A DNA stretch of 20,699 bases from Spongospora subterranea (lineage: Eukaryota > Endomyxa > Phytomyxea > Plasmodiophorida > Plasmodiophoridae): the NCBI GenBank assembly GCA_900404475.1, contig OUQQ01000347.1, positions 1 to 20,699 of the forward strand, given 5' to 3'. The translations under genes were made by a program, and so were the position numbers. Below, in pieces: positions 11,272 to 19,957 of the stretch (position 1 is the first letter of the stretch; the number at the start of each line of letters is the position of its first letter). Under the pieces are notes generated by a model, which was not told the origin of the DNA, did no database searches, and saw only the letters and a list, made by a program, of their open reading frames with translations.

Positions 11272-11635
11272 CTTAGATGAAAACGATCGCAATTGCAAAA
11301 CGGTCGATCCAAAGCGGTTAACTAAAGGAATATGAACACGGAGAATTGACTTAAGTGTGGACATAGTTCAAGTAACGGTATAGTGAGTGACTTCACGTGC
11401 TCTGTTGGTACATTTGTCACTACTGTACTGTCATGGATCATTACGTTAAATGTTGATGGTGGTCAAAACCCTGACGCAGACTAAAGGTGGCTTCTAATCG
11501 CAAATCTCAATGAGTTTTTGGCGAAATAACATATACATGGAAGACAATTGAGCTCTCAAACCCATGCTATCCCAGGTTTACCGGTATATTTGCGCAAACG
11601 GTTCAGGGATCAGGCTCAGGGAATAATGCGCAGAC
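11272..11635. promoter_or_regulatory. Divergent intergenic region, 364 nt
   Basis: This gap separates the start of bleomycin hydrolase (minus) from the start of the pseudouridine synthase (plus), so it should hold both promoters. I see no TATA box or other motif I can defend. An upstream exon for either gene could lie here, but I found none with a supported splice. Confidence 0.4.
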
Positions 11636-12435
11636 ATGATCCCATCGGGGATCCGCATCAACAAACATTTGGCTGCGCTGGGAATTTGTTCAAGGAGGGA
11701 GGCAGATGCCTACATTTCCGCAGGAAAGATACTCGTTGATGGGGTTGTCGTCAATAATTTGGGCACAAGGATACAACCTGGCCAGCGCGTCGAATTATCT
11801 CAAGCGGTGCTAGATGAACGCAGCTCTTTTCGTACTGTTCTTTTTCATAAACCAGTTGGCGTCGTCAGCTCGCAACCGGTATATTTGGCAATATACGCAT
11901 GATAAAAACAATCTTATGGACTATTGATATAGGAGAAGGGAGAACGACCTGCTAGATCATGTAGGCCTAAATCTGTTGTGCTGTAAAAATTGAGTTAACC
12001 TTCAGGTTAGTTATTGAATTAGAGGCGAATCTAGTTGTCTGTGGACGCCTTGATAAAGATTCACACGGATTGCTGGTGTTATCAGAAAACAGCGCCATTG
12101 TTCGCCAGCTGATCGGACCAGAATCAACGATCGAGAAAGAATACGTTGTGGAATTTAATGGATATCTTTCCGAAAAAGGATTAACAGGCCTTCGAGAAGG
12201 CGGCCTTCTACTAGATGGTAAAATAACAAAACCGTGTTCCATCAGCGTATTAAGCCATAATCGGCTCAAGTTCATTCTCAAAGAAGGACGCAATCGCCAA
12301 ATCCGACGAATGCTTGGCAGTGTTGGGTGCTCAGTCAAAAGTTTATGTCGTACGCGTATCGGTCGTATAGAGCTTGGAGATCTCGCACCTGGATCATGGG
12401 CTTTCCTTCCCAAGGGAGTCGAGTTTGATGGATAA
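11636..12435 (+). CDS. S4-domain RNA pseudouridine synthase, RsuA/RluB/RluF family
   Basis: Isomerises a specific uridine in RNA to pseudouridine. Exons 11636-11878, 11933-11960 and 12006+5 (12011)-12435 total 696 nt, or 231 aa, similar to bacterial family members. The N-terminal S4 RNA-binding domain (about residues 5-55) starts IRINKHLAALGICSRREADA. Next come LFHKPVGVVSSQPEKG, the catalytic motif CGRLDKDSHGLLVL with Asp105, then KEYVV, GRNRQIRRM and LCRTRIGRIELG. The 28-nt middle exon supplies EKGERPARS and restores the QPEKG motif. The start is fixed by an in-frame TAA at 11624. The gene is bacterial in type, but two introns and eukaryotic neighbours make it a resident nuclear gene. No organelle targeting peptide precedes the S4 domain, so where the enzyme acts (mitochondrion or cytosol) is open. 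Confidence 0.93.
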
Positions 12436-12513
12436 TCCCACGACAACAAGATGGGCTAACACGTTATGGGTTCCTCAATTGCTCTAGTGATCCATTAGCT
12501 TATGGCCATGAAT

Positions 12514-12519
12514 AATAAA
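12514..12519 (+). terminator. AATAAA polyadenylation signal after the pseudouridine synthase
   Basis: An AATAAA hexamer lies 79 nt past the pseudouridine synthase stop codon, within the 114-nt gap to the convergent TRAPPC5 gene. Use is inferred from position only. Confidence 0.45.
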
Positions 12520-12549
12520 CGCCAGGATATGTGCCAGTTTGCCGCTATG

Positions 12550-13311
12550 TTACTGTTGTTTATTGGACCTTTGAATGACCTCTGGCTGAAATGTTATCAC
12601 GAATATCGTGGTAAATCTGTCTTCATCTGATTTATAGTGGGCGTTAACCGTTGCAGGAAAATCAGCCGCATCCAGAATGCCCTTGATAACACCGGCGACG
12701 AAAGCGGCACAATTCAAAGATCCCATTTCTTTAGGGACTGATATGAACCTGTTCACGATGACTTTCGAATCATATATGTAATCTAATACAATAAATTAAG
12801 CGGCACATTTGTATCAGATTTGAACAGTTCTACACACATTCGTCGGCTCGTTCTGTTGATTTCTCTAGACGATCGGCGGTATGATCGAACAGACCCTAGA
12901 CACCAACTTTATTGTTTTCAAGTCTAATATCAAATAATGTCGCATGGATAACCTGCCATATGTTTGTATGAATGAACGTTAGTATAGAAACTACATCAAG
13001 GAGGCGTTTCCGAGTTGGTTTCGTTATGCGATTTCGCGTTCTACGCATCAAAGCTCCAGCATTAAGTGTATCCGGTTCACCACGACATGCAAATAGGTCC
13101 AACGCTCTTGAGCCTACGCGCTCACCCTAATACAAGATATTAACAGCTCATTACCATCACAGGTCACTAAAACAACAACAGAGATCGATACCATTGCAGA
13201 CAGTCTGAACTCTAATTCAGCAGTGGCAGATACTTTACCTAGGCCGTACTGGACCATTTCCGAGAACAGCAGGGATAGCGACGACAAGGATACGACCCCA
13301 GAGCTCGACAT
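12550..13311 (-). CDS. TRAPPC5/TRS31: TRAPP complex core subunit TRAPPC5/Trs31
   Basis: Small core subunit of the TRAPP tethering complexes, which activate Rab1/Ypt1 (and Rab11 via TRAPPII) at the early secretory pathway and Golgi. Four minus-strand exons, 13311-13192, 13126-12953, 12895-12838 and 12782-12550, total 585 nt, or 194 aa (human 188). Conserved blocks appear in order: SLLFSEMVQYGLGKV near the N-terminus, MGERVGSRALDLF across intron 1, TFIHTNIWQ-GLFDHTADRLEKS across intron 2, and DEY-YIYDSKVIVNRFISVPKEMG across intron 3. Then follow SLNCAAFVAGVIKGILDAADFPATVNAH and TIFVITF. Every junction restores a family motif and phases agree. Introns are 65, 57 and 55 nt. Compared with animal TRAPPC5, about 14 N-terminal residues are missing, so an upstream exon is possible. 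Convergent with the pseudouridine synthase. Confidence 0.93.
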
Positions 13312-14090
13312 GATAAAATAGCGCAATGTAAGTATGTAACCGATACACAGCAATACAGCCAAGGCTGATTACAGTAGGAGGCTACACAATCGCCAGTAAC
13401 GAAAAGTGTGAGGTCGCGCCGGACATGAACTGTCCCGATCGTTATGAGTGCGTTTCAGACACCTGCATAGTAATAATGCCTACTGTAGGTATACGTCTAA
13501 CAAGCCTCGATTTTTGATTTCGTCAAGCAGCGGCAAATTAGGTATTCTTTTTGCAAATCGTGTTTTCATTCAGTGTGTAGATGGTACAGTTAGTTGCCAT
13601 AGAAACTAAAGGAAATACACATTCTGTGTGAGCTGAATTTCGTCTACTCTGACTACTTAGAAAGGGAATTTCGAAATTTCTATGGAAGACGAACATGTAT
13701 ATGTAAAACGCACATTTACAAAGAGTGTTATTGTCATTGCTGATAATATTTATCCCATACCGTGCAAGCATGGTATACATATCGCATTTTCAACCATGAC
13801 ATTCCAGAACACGAACAAATCCTCAAACCATTCCTGATTTGCTTTACATAACAGTAGAATACTTGGATTGCTTCCTGATAGTGTCATCCATCACTTTCCG
13901 AACATGCTTTGAGTTCCTGAGTAAAATCATGACATTACTCAGGATTCCTCTGATATATAATGGCAGTAGCTGCTTGCCCCGCATTGATGATCGCGATGCT
14001 CTGATCGCAAATTTCGCCTTGCCAACATTGATTACTCCATTTGGCAATCAGCATATAACGTTTTGATTGTCAATTAACGATTGCACACCC
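13312..14090. other. Region without a supportable gene
   Basis: The open frames here are short on both strands: 13538-13780 minus, 13839-14066 plus and 13844-14047 minus. None shows a domain, consistent splice signals or conserved motifs I recognise. The base composition matches the intergenic DNA elsewhere. It could hide small multi-exon genes like the one at 16550-17059, but I could not assemble one. Confidence 0.4.
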
Positions 14091-14237
14091 TCAGTATTCA
14101 GAGTCCGAGTTATATTTTTTAGCGAGACCGTTTAGCCAGAAAATGGCACCGTTTGCAGATTGCTCAATCACACTTTTGTTCGGGTAGTGCTTTGACATTA
14201 AGACTTCCGCGGAAACTGGCCTCGGGGGTTGTTTCAT
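14091..14237 (-). CDS. Possible small ORF or last exon, unrecognised
   Basis: An ATG-started frame of 48 codons begins MKQPPRPVSAEVLMSKHYP and ends in a tyrosine before TGA. It contains GAIFWLNGLAKKYN. The frame extends a little upstream to a possible acceptor (gcgtag just before 14244), so it may be the last exon of a gene starting near 14440, divergent from the SNAPC1-like gene. The amino-acid content looks protein-like, but a second frame is also open over part of it and I know no homologue. Confidence 0.25.
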   Translation of the reverse strand: MKQPPRPVSAEVLMSKHYPNKSVIEQSANGAIFWLNGLAKKYNSDSEY

Positions 14238-14588
14238 AAACCGCTACGCAAGACAGTACGTTTAGCATACTACGACTGGTTGGCGAAGTGGAATGCAAAA
14301 GCATCATGTTTATTCTTGACGCTCCGCTATTGACTTATCTAAAACTCGCCAAGGGCATCAACGGTATGGCACACAAAAAATGAAAGACCCATATGTTTAT
14401 GGCATGTTAACTTTCTAAAAAATGAGGCTGATCAACCATGTCCAGTGTCGTAACAGTTGCATGACTCTGTTGCCGTGGTTTGCCCTAGCGTTACCGGCAC
14501 CGTCCCTACTGGATCAGGGTCCAGACGCTACCAAGCTCTACGCATTTATCACCCTCAGCTGACGGTGGGCCGGCCGGCCGTCAGTATC

Positions 14589-16283
14589 ATGGCCAGGGCT
14601 GCTGACGATGTAATCCTAGGCATGATTGATTCCTTATTCCAGCGCGCCGACTCAAGTAAATCAACCAGTTTCGATGAGTTTCGAGCAGCGTGGTTGTCGA
14701 CAAATCTCCATCTGATCCATGAGGTGCGCGTCGTCAATGAAACTCCTGAGACCTTCATGGACATGGTCTTCAAGGTTTTGACCGATAACCTTTTTTCACT
14801 GGATCATTATGCGCATCGTATTCATATGGTTTGGTGGATATTCACTATTTACACCGTCTATTGCACACAACCTGAAGTGAAGTGCCGAATTCGATTACCG
14901 TTTACTGATTGGTCATCATATTTACGGTTGCTGGAATTCCTATCGAGCGATCCATTATTAACCGAGGCCCATTGTGCCCTCTATCAATTACATTCTCAAG
15001 ATGCATTCCGTTTTTGCCTGAGTCATCGATGTATTCCTGTGGCCCCTTGTTATGCAGAAGTTGGTCCTGAACAGATGACGAAATCATATCCTTTGTTCCG
15101 GCTTATTGACGTCCGTTCTCTGGAACAGTCTGTTACCAAATATGATTCCGTTGCAGCGAAAATACCAATGCTTTTGGAATCAACTGAAAGGTTGAAGGAA
15201 TGTTGCTCGGCAATAAAGGACCTAAGTGAGTTGAAGGAGGTGTATCAAGAACAGGAGCATGGGATACACTTATCAGACCCTGATATCGGGAACGCTACCG
15301 ATGTCGATGCAGCGTTTGCCCAAGTTGATGATGACAAGGATGACGAACACGCCCCTATATTTCTCTCTTATCGGCAAGACGACAACAGTAGTTCCACCGA
15401 TTTCGATGATTTCGAACCGCAACATTGGGATGCTGATGTAATTGCTGAAAGCGATTTATTACCTTTGAATATTGAACATGGAATAACTGAAGGGTATTCC
15501 ATTAGCGAGGAACCAACAGTGAGGCCTGTTGGGGTTGATAGGGCTAGCAGCTTTGGGCCTGAGAGTGCTGTCGGATCTCTAACGAACCTTTCACTCCCTG
15601 GAAGTCTGGTTCCAACCGTCGCTGAGATGTCACCTATCGACGTGTCGACAGGAACTGTGGAACCTGTTGCACATAATGAATCTCCAAATCCGTTTGTTCG
15701 GAGAACGCATCGCCCCGGCGGGCGTGGAGGATTAACACGGGAGTCCCCTTCTTCACGGTTACGAAAACCTCCTACAAGTCCAACTCAAAAAGGTGTACAG
15801 GGATTGCTACCGAAACGCTCCAGAAAACGAAAACCTTCACTGACTGAAGCAGCCAAGACAGTTCTGGAAAATCGGCGTTCATATTCGGAGCGTCAGGAAA
15901 CCAGTGTATTCCACAAATTACGGATGGGTCGTGATTCCCATGATGGCTCGTTTCTTTCAGATGTCCATACTGATCAGGGAGATAATTTCACGCACGATGT
16001 TGTAGCAGACAATAGATCATGCTCCGTTTTCAAGGCGACCGAGGTTGATACAGGAGATTCGCCGTGTTCTCCTGTGCTTTCTTCCTTTACAGGTGGTTTT
16101 GGGCCGATGACGCATGCTCATGGAGAGTCTGATGAACAAAATTATCAGCGACAAAACAACGTCCTGGAGAATCCCTCCGAAAGTTTTCATATTGCTGGGG
16201 ATCATTCTCTCTCTGCGTCCCAAGCCACTTTAGACGCTTTAGCGGCTGCCCGTGCGCTGTTTGATGACGAAGATGATGATTGA
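14589..16283 (+). CDS. SNAPC1: SNAPC1/SNAP43-like snRNA-activating complex subunit
   Basis: SNAPc binds the proximal sequence element of snRNA genes and recruits RNA polymerase II or III; subunit 1 pairs with SNAPC3/4 and TBP. The protein is 564 aa from one uninterrupted exon. Residues about 15-155 match the SNAP43 domain: an acidic start (SLFQRADSS), SFDEFRAAWLSTNL, HRIHMVWWIFTIYTVYCTQP, then IRLPFTDWSSYLRLLEFL and LHSQDAFRFCLSHRCIP. The spacing of the WxxF..LYxLYxxQ-like helix, the DW segment and the DAFRFC block is that of the family. After a coiled stretch comes a long disordered tail: acidic around DDDKDDEH and FDDFEP, then basic with an NLS-like KRSRKRKP near residue 410, and a terminal DDEDDD. 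The open frame runs back upstream of this Met, but without another ATG. Assignment rests on the N-terminal domain. Confidence 0.75.
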   Translation: MARAADDVILGMIDSLFQRADSSKSTSFDEFRAAWLSTNLHLIHEVRVVNETPETFMDMVFKVLTDNLFSLDHYAHRIHMVWWIFTIYTVYCTQPEVKCRIRLPFTDWSSYLRLLEFLSSDPLLTEAHCALYQLHSQDAFRFCLSHRCIPVAPCYAEVGPEQMTKSYPLFRLIDVRSLEQSVTKYDSVAAKIPMLLESTERLKECCSAIKDLSELKEVYQEQEHGIHLSDPDIGNATDVDAAFAQVDDDKDDEHAPIFLSYRQDDNSSSTDFDDFEPQHWDADVIAESDLLPLNIEHGITEGYSISEEPTVRPVGVDRASSFGPESAVGSLTNLSLPGSLVPTVAEMSPIDVSTGTVEPVAHNESPNPFVRRTHRPGGRGGLTRESPSSRLRKPPTSPTQKGVQGLLPKRSRKRKPSLTEAAKTVLENRRSYSERQETSVFHKLRMGRDSHDGSFLSDVHTDQGDNFTHDVVADNRSCSVFKATEVDTGDSPCSPVLSSFTGGFGPMTHAHGESDEQNYQRQNNVLENPSESFHIAGDHSLSASQATLDALAAARALFDDEDDD

Positions 16284-16549
16284 TTACAAAATTAGTTTAA
16301 TATATATTTGAAAAGCTAAATTATTCCAACAGACAAGACTGTCGTCACCTTTTGAAAACGTGTAAGAATTTTCGTTGTTTCCCGAACCGATATCAAGCAC
16401 GTAGACATCCATAGAGTAATTTCTTGCTCGTCGAACTGAATTATGACCGACATTTATCGTTGCTTCTTTGTCAGGAACAAGCCACGCCAATTACTGGGGA
16501 ACGGCGCTGAATATCTCAAGTAGAATTCATCATGATTAATATTTTTTAT
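16284..16549. other. Convergent intergenic region
   Basis: This is the 266-nt gap between the stop codons of the SNAPC1-like gene and the small minus-strand gene. It is AT-rich at both ends. A 68-codon minus frame (16284-16490) lies here but has no start context or homology I can see. I call no gene. Confidence 0.4.
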
Positions 16550-17059
16550 TTATAAAAACGCCTTGCCCCTAATTCGCTTCGTCTCGACTTGCTCTTGCCA
16601 CTGGTCTGACCTCGTTTATGTTTTTGTCTTGGCCAATAACACATCGGCGAAGAGTTGGAAAATGCTATACCTTTTCATCCAGAACTGGTTGGTTTCTAAT
16701 TGGCGCTCCACGTGGCTTTGCGGAGATGAAAGAATTACTAGTCAACGGTTTCGTTGTACACAATTCTGATTGTCTTGAGATGTGTCGTTGCGCTCCTTGC
16801 CGGCTGTCGGTCGGTCAACGTCAACAGTTGCTATTCATGGGGTTTTCAGTCATGTGTAGTTCGGGTGCCACAGCTGAACCATGGCATGACATCTACACCG
16901 AGTATTGTTGATGAATATGCTGCTGTAGAATGAGATATTGGAAATTTTTGACACATTTATTGCTGTACAAACGAGAGACTTGCTGAATTTTGAAAAAATA
17001 CGATGTTTGAACGGCGATTGCCTGTCAATTCTCCTACCTGCGCTACTTATGTTTGTCAT
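16550..17059 (-). CDS. Small five-exon gene, 82-aa protein of unknown family
   Basis: Exons on the minus strand: 17059-17038, 16978-16899, 16830-16760, 16695-16671 and 16600-16550. They total 249 nt, or 82 aa. Introns are 59, 68, 64 and 70 nt, all GT-AG, with a strong first donor (CAG|gtagga). The joined frame has no stops, and phases match at all four junctions (1, 0, 2, 0). The protein starts MTNISSAVSRLYSNKCVKN, runs through a helical segment (FQYLILQQHIHQQYSQLL) and a basic middle, and ends KRIRGKAFL. There is no signal peptide or membrane helix. It could be a small helical complex subunit, but I do not recognise it. An AATAAA overlaps the stop codon. It is head-to-head with the possible gene at 17111. 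Confidence 0.5.
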
Positions 17060-17110
17060 AATATATGAGCAGAAATGATAATTCACAGAAGACCTTCAAT
17101 CAATATCATA

Positions 17111-17662
17111 ATGGATTATACAGAGTTCGAACAAGTATTAGCGACGGTGGTCGTTGACAATACTCAAACTGTCCTGTCAAGTTTATAGACAAGACAGATT
17201 CAAAGGGCAATGCAAAGAAGATGAACCTATCTTGAGCCGAGACATCATAATGAAATTCCTACTAACAGCTCAGACATTATCTAAGGTATTATCTGCACGA
17301 TAAAGATGTCGGGCGCGTTGCATCATTCAATATGAGACACCAAAAGGCGAAAGAGATTGATTGACTCCCACGACCAGTGTAGCCTGACTGTTTTTGTGAG
17401 GAAAACCGATCTTGTGTTTTTCGATCGAATCATTAAGGCTAGAATTGATCTCATCCACATCAAAAATGGAATTTCTGCAATATCGACTGAACCCAACAAT
17501 GTTGTTACACTTTTTCGAACCACATTTGCCCATGACATACCCAAAATCAAAGATTGTTCTGGGCGACAATTTGGACACGACCGAATTGATTTCGCTCAAA
17601 ACATAGTCAGCAATTTATTGAATCAAAGATCAGTTATGCATTTTTATTACAGGTCATCGTGA
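17111..17662 (+). CDS. Possible multi-exon gene, unrecognised, end uncertain
   Basis: A frame starting MDYTEFEQVLATVVVDNTQ at 17111 can be joined from 17111-17180 to 17218-17285 (KDEPILSRDIIMKFLLTAQT) and then to 17354 onward (RLIDSHDQCSLTVFVRKTD). Introns would be 37 and 68 nt with matching phases. The third exon stays open to a stop at 17660-17662. A second frame over 17412-17606 is also open and looks as protein-like, so another intron or a frameshift may lie there. The minus strand is open as well. The 52-nt gap to the divergent 82-aa gene suggests a shared promoter. No domain recognised; the first intron is suspiciously short. Confidence 0.3.
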
Positions 17663-17691
17663 ACAACCCTAACTCGGACTACCAGCGTACT

Positions 17692-17801
17692 AGGTTCAAC
17701 AATATTAAGGGACATCAATATGTGTCAATAGCACGCGGACTTATGTCAATAGCGTACGGACTTAGGTTCATCAATATTAAGGGACATCAATATATGTCAA
17801 T
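17692..17801 (+). repeat. Short direct repeats, 37-nt pair with nested 21-nt tandem
   Basis: A unit beginning aggttcaacaatattaagg (17692-17728) recurs 72 nt on (17764-17800) with only a few changes. Between them a 21-nt unit, tgtcaatagc followed by cggactta, occurs twice back to back (17723-17743 and 17744-17764) with three differences. The pattern looks like local duplication. No coding sequence is obvious across it. Confidence 0.85.
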
Positions 17802-18217
17802 TCTTTGGTTTGAACATTGCTTTGTCCGAAGACGCTGCAATGTCTGGAAAGTGTCATCTTGTGTATGGCTTGTGTCTGACTTATGAAACGATCTCCAATT
17901 AACCGAACACGACGGTGTCCGAACTGACCATCATCAGGGAACGGTTCCTGATAGTATTCCCCTTCTAGGTTGCGTTGCGTCAGGATTTTTGCGATTGAAA
18001 TTGATAATAGTCTCCGTCAACGCCGGGTGGCCGATGAAAGCAAAGAAGATGAAGGTTCTCAAGTGCGATCGGAAATGTCGTGTTCCTTCCAATGCACCTG
18101 GTGTTGATGTTGTCTTCGAAATAATCGACACGCAAGGATGTCCTCGACTTCATATAGAGAGTCCATCCAATACAATTGACAGAGAACTGTGTTGATTACG
18201 ACTTGGCAACTCATTGG

Positions 18218-18329
18218 CGACACACTGCCCCTGGAGGACATGGTAGTAGTATGAACCGCAATCACGAGTTGACGATGTTGGCGGGCGCTGCTATCAACTA
18301 CTACCATGTCCTCCAGGGGCAGTTTGTCG
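18218..18329. repeat. 33-nt inverted repeat, 46-nt spacer
   Basis: Arms 18218-18250 and 18297-18329 are reverse complements over 33 nt with one mismatch (18223/18324); 27 nt are perfect. The core is actgcccctggaggacatgg and its complement. Transcript or single strand would form a stable hairpin. Confidence 0.9.
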
Positions 18330-18774
18330 TAGCCATCCTGATCGATGTAAATCAGTGGCTGTGGGCAGGGTCGAACATAGGGCTCTTCGGCGTCTGATGC
18401 CACACGCTCTCTTGTCAGAACAAAGCAAAACACCAAGTTGTGGGCGACCCCCCTCGAGAATAAAAAGGCTCGTCGTAAAGTCAAAGATTTGATCGGCGCC
18501 ATTCACTATCAAAGCCTGCGAAACGCGTTTGACTTTGAAATCTATCTGCAAAACAGGAAACGGACTCGTTATTCCTCATCCCATCATTTCCAGTCGATTA
18601 CAAACGAGTGACGTTCTTGTCGATGAATTGCTCAATGAAAAGCTTCTTGGCTTGTTGTTATCCGTCTCAATGTAGGAATGTCGCTAGGCAAGCGAGTATT
18701 GCTCGCGTTTGGCTGTGGTTGGCTCCTGTATTTTCACAATGGTCGTGTAGAGTTAACGATCATTGCAGGAGACG

Positions 18775-18998
18775 GGTGCAGCTAGGAAGTTTCCGTAGGC
18801 GGGATCGACCACGACCAGAGACCACCCTATACATAATATCCGTTTTCTCAACTCATCCGACTCGACCTTCGTTGACTCAAATCATGCCCGGTACTATTCG
18901 TGGCGTCATGTGTCGGATGAGTTGCGAAAACGATCATTATGTATAGGGTGGTCTCTCGACATGCTCGATCCCGCCTCCGGAAACTTCCTAGCTGCACC
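18775..18998. repeat. 87-nt imperfect inverted repeat, 50-nt spacer
   Basis: Arms 18775-18861 and 18912-18998 are reverse complements at roughly 89% by eye. There are long identical blocks, such as ggtgcagctaggaagtttcc and agagaccaccctatacataa. The mismatches cluster in two patches. The right arm runs into the start of the hAT-like coding remnant. It may be a transposon terminal or subterminal structure, or a local inverted duplication. Confidence 0.9.
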
Positions 18999-19740
18999 GG
19001 CATTTTGCTGTTTTCTCGAGCCGTGTAAAGATGCAACAGAGTTGATGTCAACCTCAACCTATTCAACCTTTGGGCTGGCTGTCCCTGTCTTCTTTCACAT
19101 TCGACAGCAACTTCAATCGCATCAGCAAATGGATTTCGCTCACGTCACGGCTGTAATTATCCAAGCCAAGCACACAATACCAAGGTTTCGTGGTAAATGA
19201 TCATTCGGTGATTTTCGCATTGCTCGATTTCAGGGTAAAAGACAATTTAGCCAATAGTGGTGTTGATGTTGGCGACGCGAACGCTCTCGTGGAGTTCACA
19301 TATACAAAGTACATGAAAAGGTTAGCAGATCAACAACTACTATTGAAATTGGTTCAAGTATTGACGAATAGTGTCCAGGGTCGACAATGAAAACGGACTG
19401 GTTCTTCTTCAGAAAGTGCCTGCAAAGATGAAGAGCAAGCTCATTTAAGCTCTATCTCTAACGACGCGGAGTCAGCGCACGTCCGACAACTGTTCAGAAT
19501 CTTTGCATGCGAATTCGATCGCTGGATTGCGCATACGAACATGTTAATCGAGCAGTCCAGTCGAGACGGTTTTGCTTTGGTTCAAACTCAATTGTGCCAT
19601 GTATCCCGAGAGCGTCACTGATGGCTAAAGATTATTTGAGCATCATGTTGACGTCGGTTGGGCATTTTCCAGAGCAGGGACAACATTTGAAGTGACAGCG
19701 TTGCAGCAGTGTGTATCACGTCGAAGAATGTTAAAACGAC
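18950..19740 (+). pseudogene. Decayed hAT-family transposase, C-terminal half
   Basis: Cut-and-paste transposase remnant. In order, but in several frames, I read FLEPCKDATELMSTSTYSTF with a following AVPVF (about 19006-19100), matching the hAT block FLEPFKEATE-LS...YPTL. ALLDFRVKD (about 19210-19235) matches LDPRFK. EFDRWIAHT sits near 19512. RASLMAKDYLSIMLTSV, about 19606-19650, and AFSRAGTTFEVT, about 19662-19700, match the hAT dimerisation domain (YPRLSLMAKDYLSIPATS..SERVFS). At least three frame changes break it, including a small deletion where the SER motif should be, so it is not functional. Introns cannot explain breaks inside conserved blocks. The N-terminal part is not recognisable upstream, where two palindromes lie. 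Confidence 0.75.
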
Positions 19741-19957
19741 CGCTGTGAATATAAGTATGATCCCAGTCATGTTCGACGCTCTTAGAAATTAGAGGAAGAG
19801 ATGTAGTTTATGTCGTGTTTACCGATTAATTCCCTCCCCGAGGGGCGGACCACGAACCTTTGCTCTATCCCACCAATAAAATCATTCTGGCATCCGTTTG
19901 ACATCTTGTTTTTCATTTGGTGATCGCCACCACAATATGCAAGCCAGATATACCATA

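Noticed and set aside
11967..12449. 160-codon minus-strand open frame
   Set aside because: It is the antisense shadow of the pseudouridine synthase exon 3, whose plus-strand motifs (GRLDKDSHG, GRNRQIRRM) are unmistakable.
14457..14588. 44-codon upstream extension of the SNAPC1-like frame
   Set aside because: It has no ATG in frame; the first ATG is at 14589 and the family domain begins soon after it.
16284..16490. 68-codon minus-strand frame after the SNAPC1-like gene
   Set aside because: No homology, no splice support, and it sits in a convergent 3' gap.
16560..16620. Minus-strand reading SGKSKSRR, like a histone H2A tail
   Set aside because: Nothing of the histone fold follows, and another frame of the same bases fits the last exon of the 82-aa gene.
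17692..17801. CRISPR-like repeat array
   Set aside because: Only two copies, no regular spacers, and the DNA is clearly eukaryotic.
18059..18502. 147-codon minus-strand open frame
   Set aside because: It has no recognisable domain and reads through both arms of the 33-nt palindrome; it is probably chance in decayed DNA.
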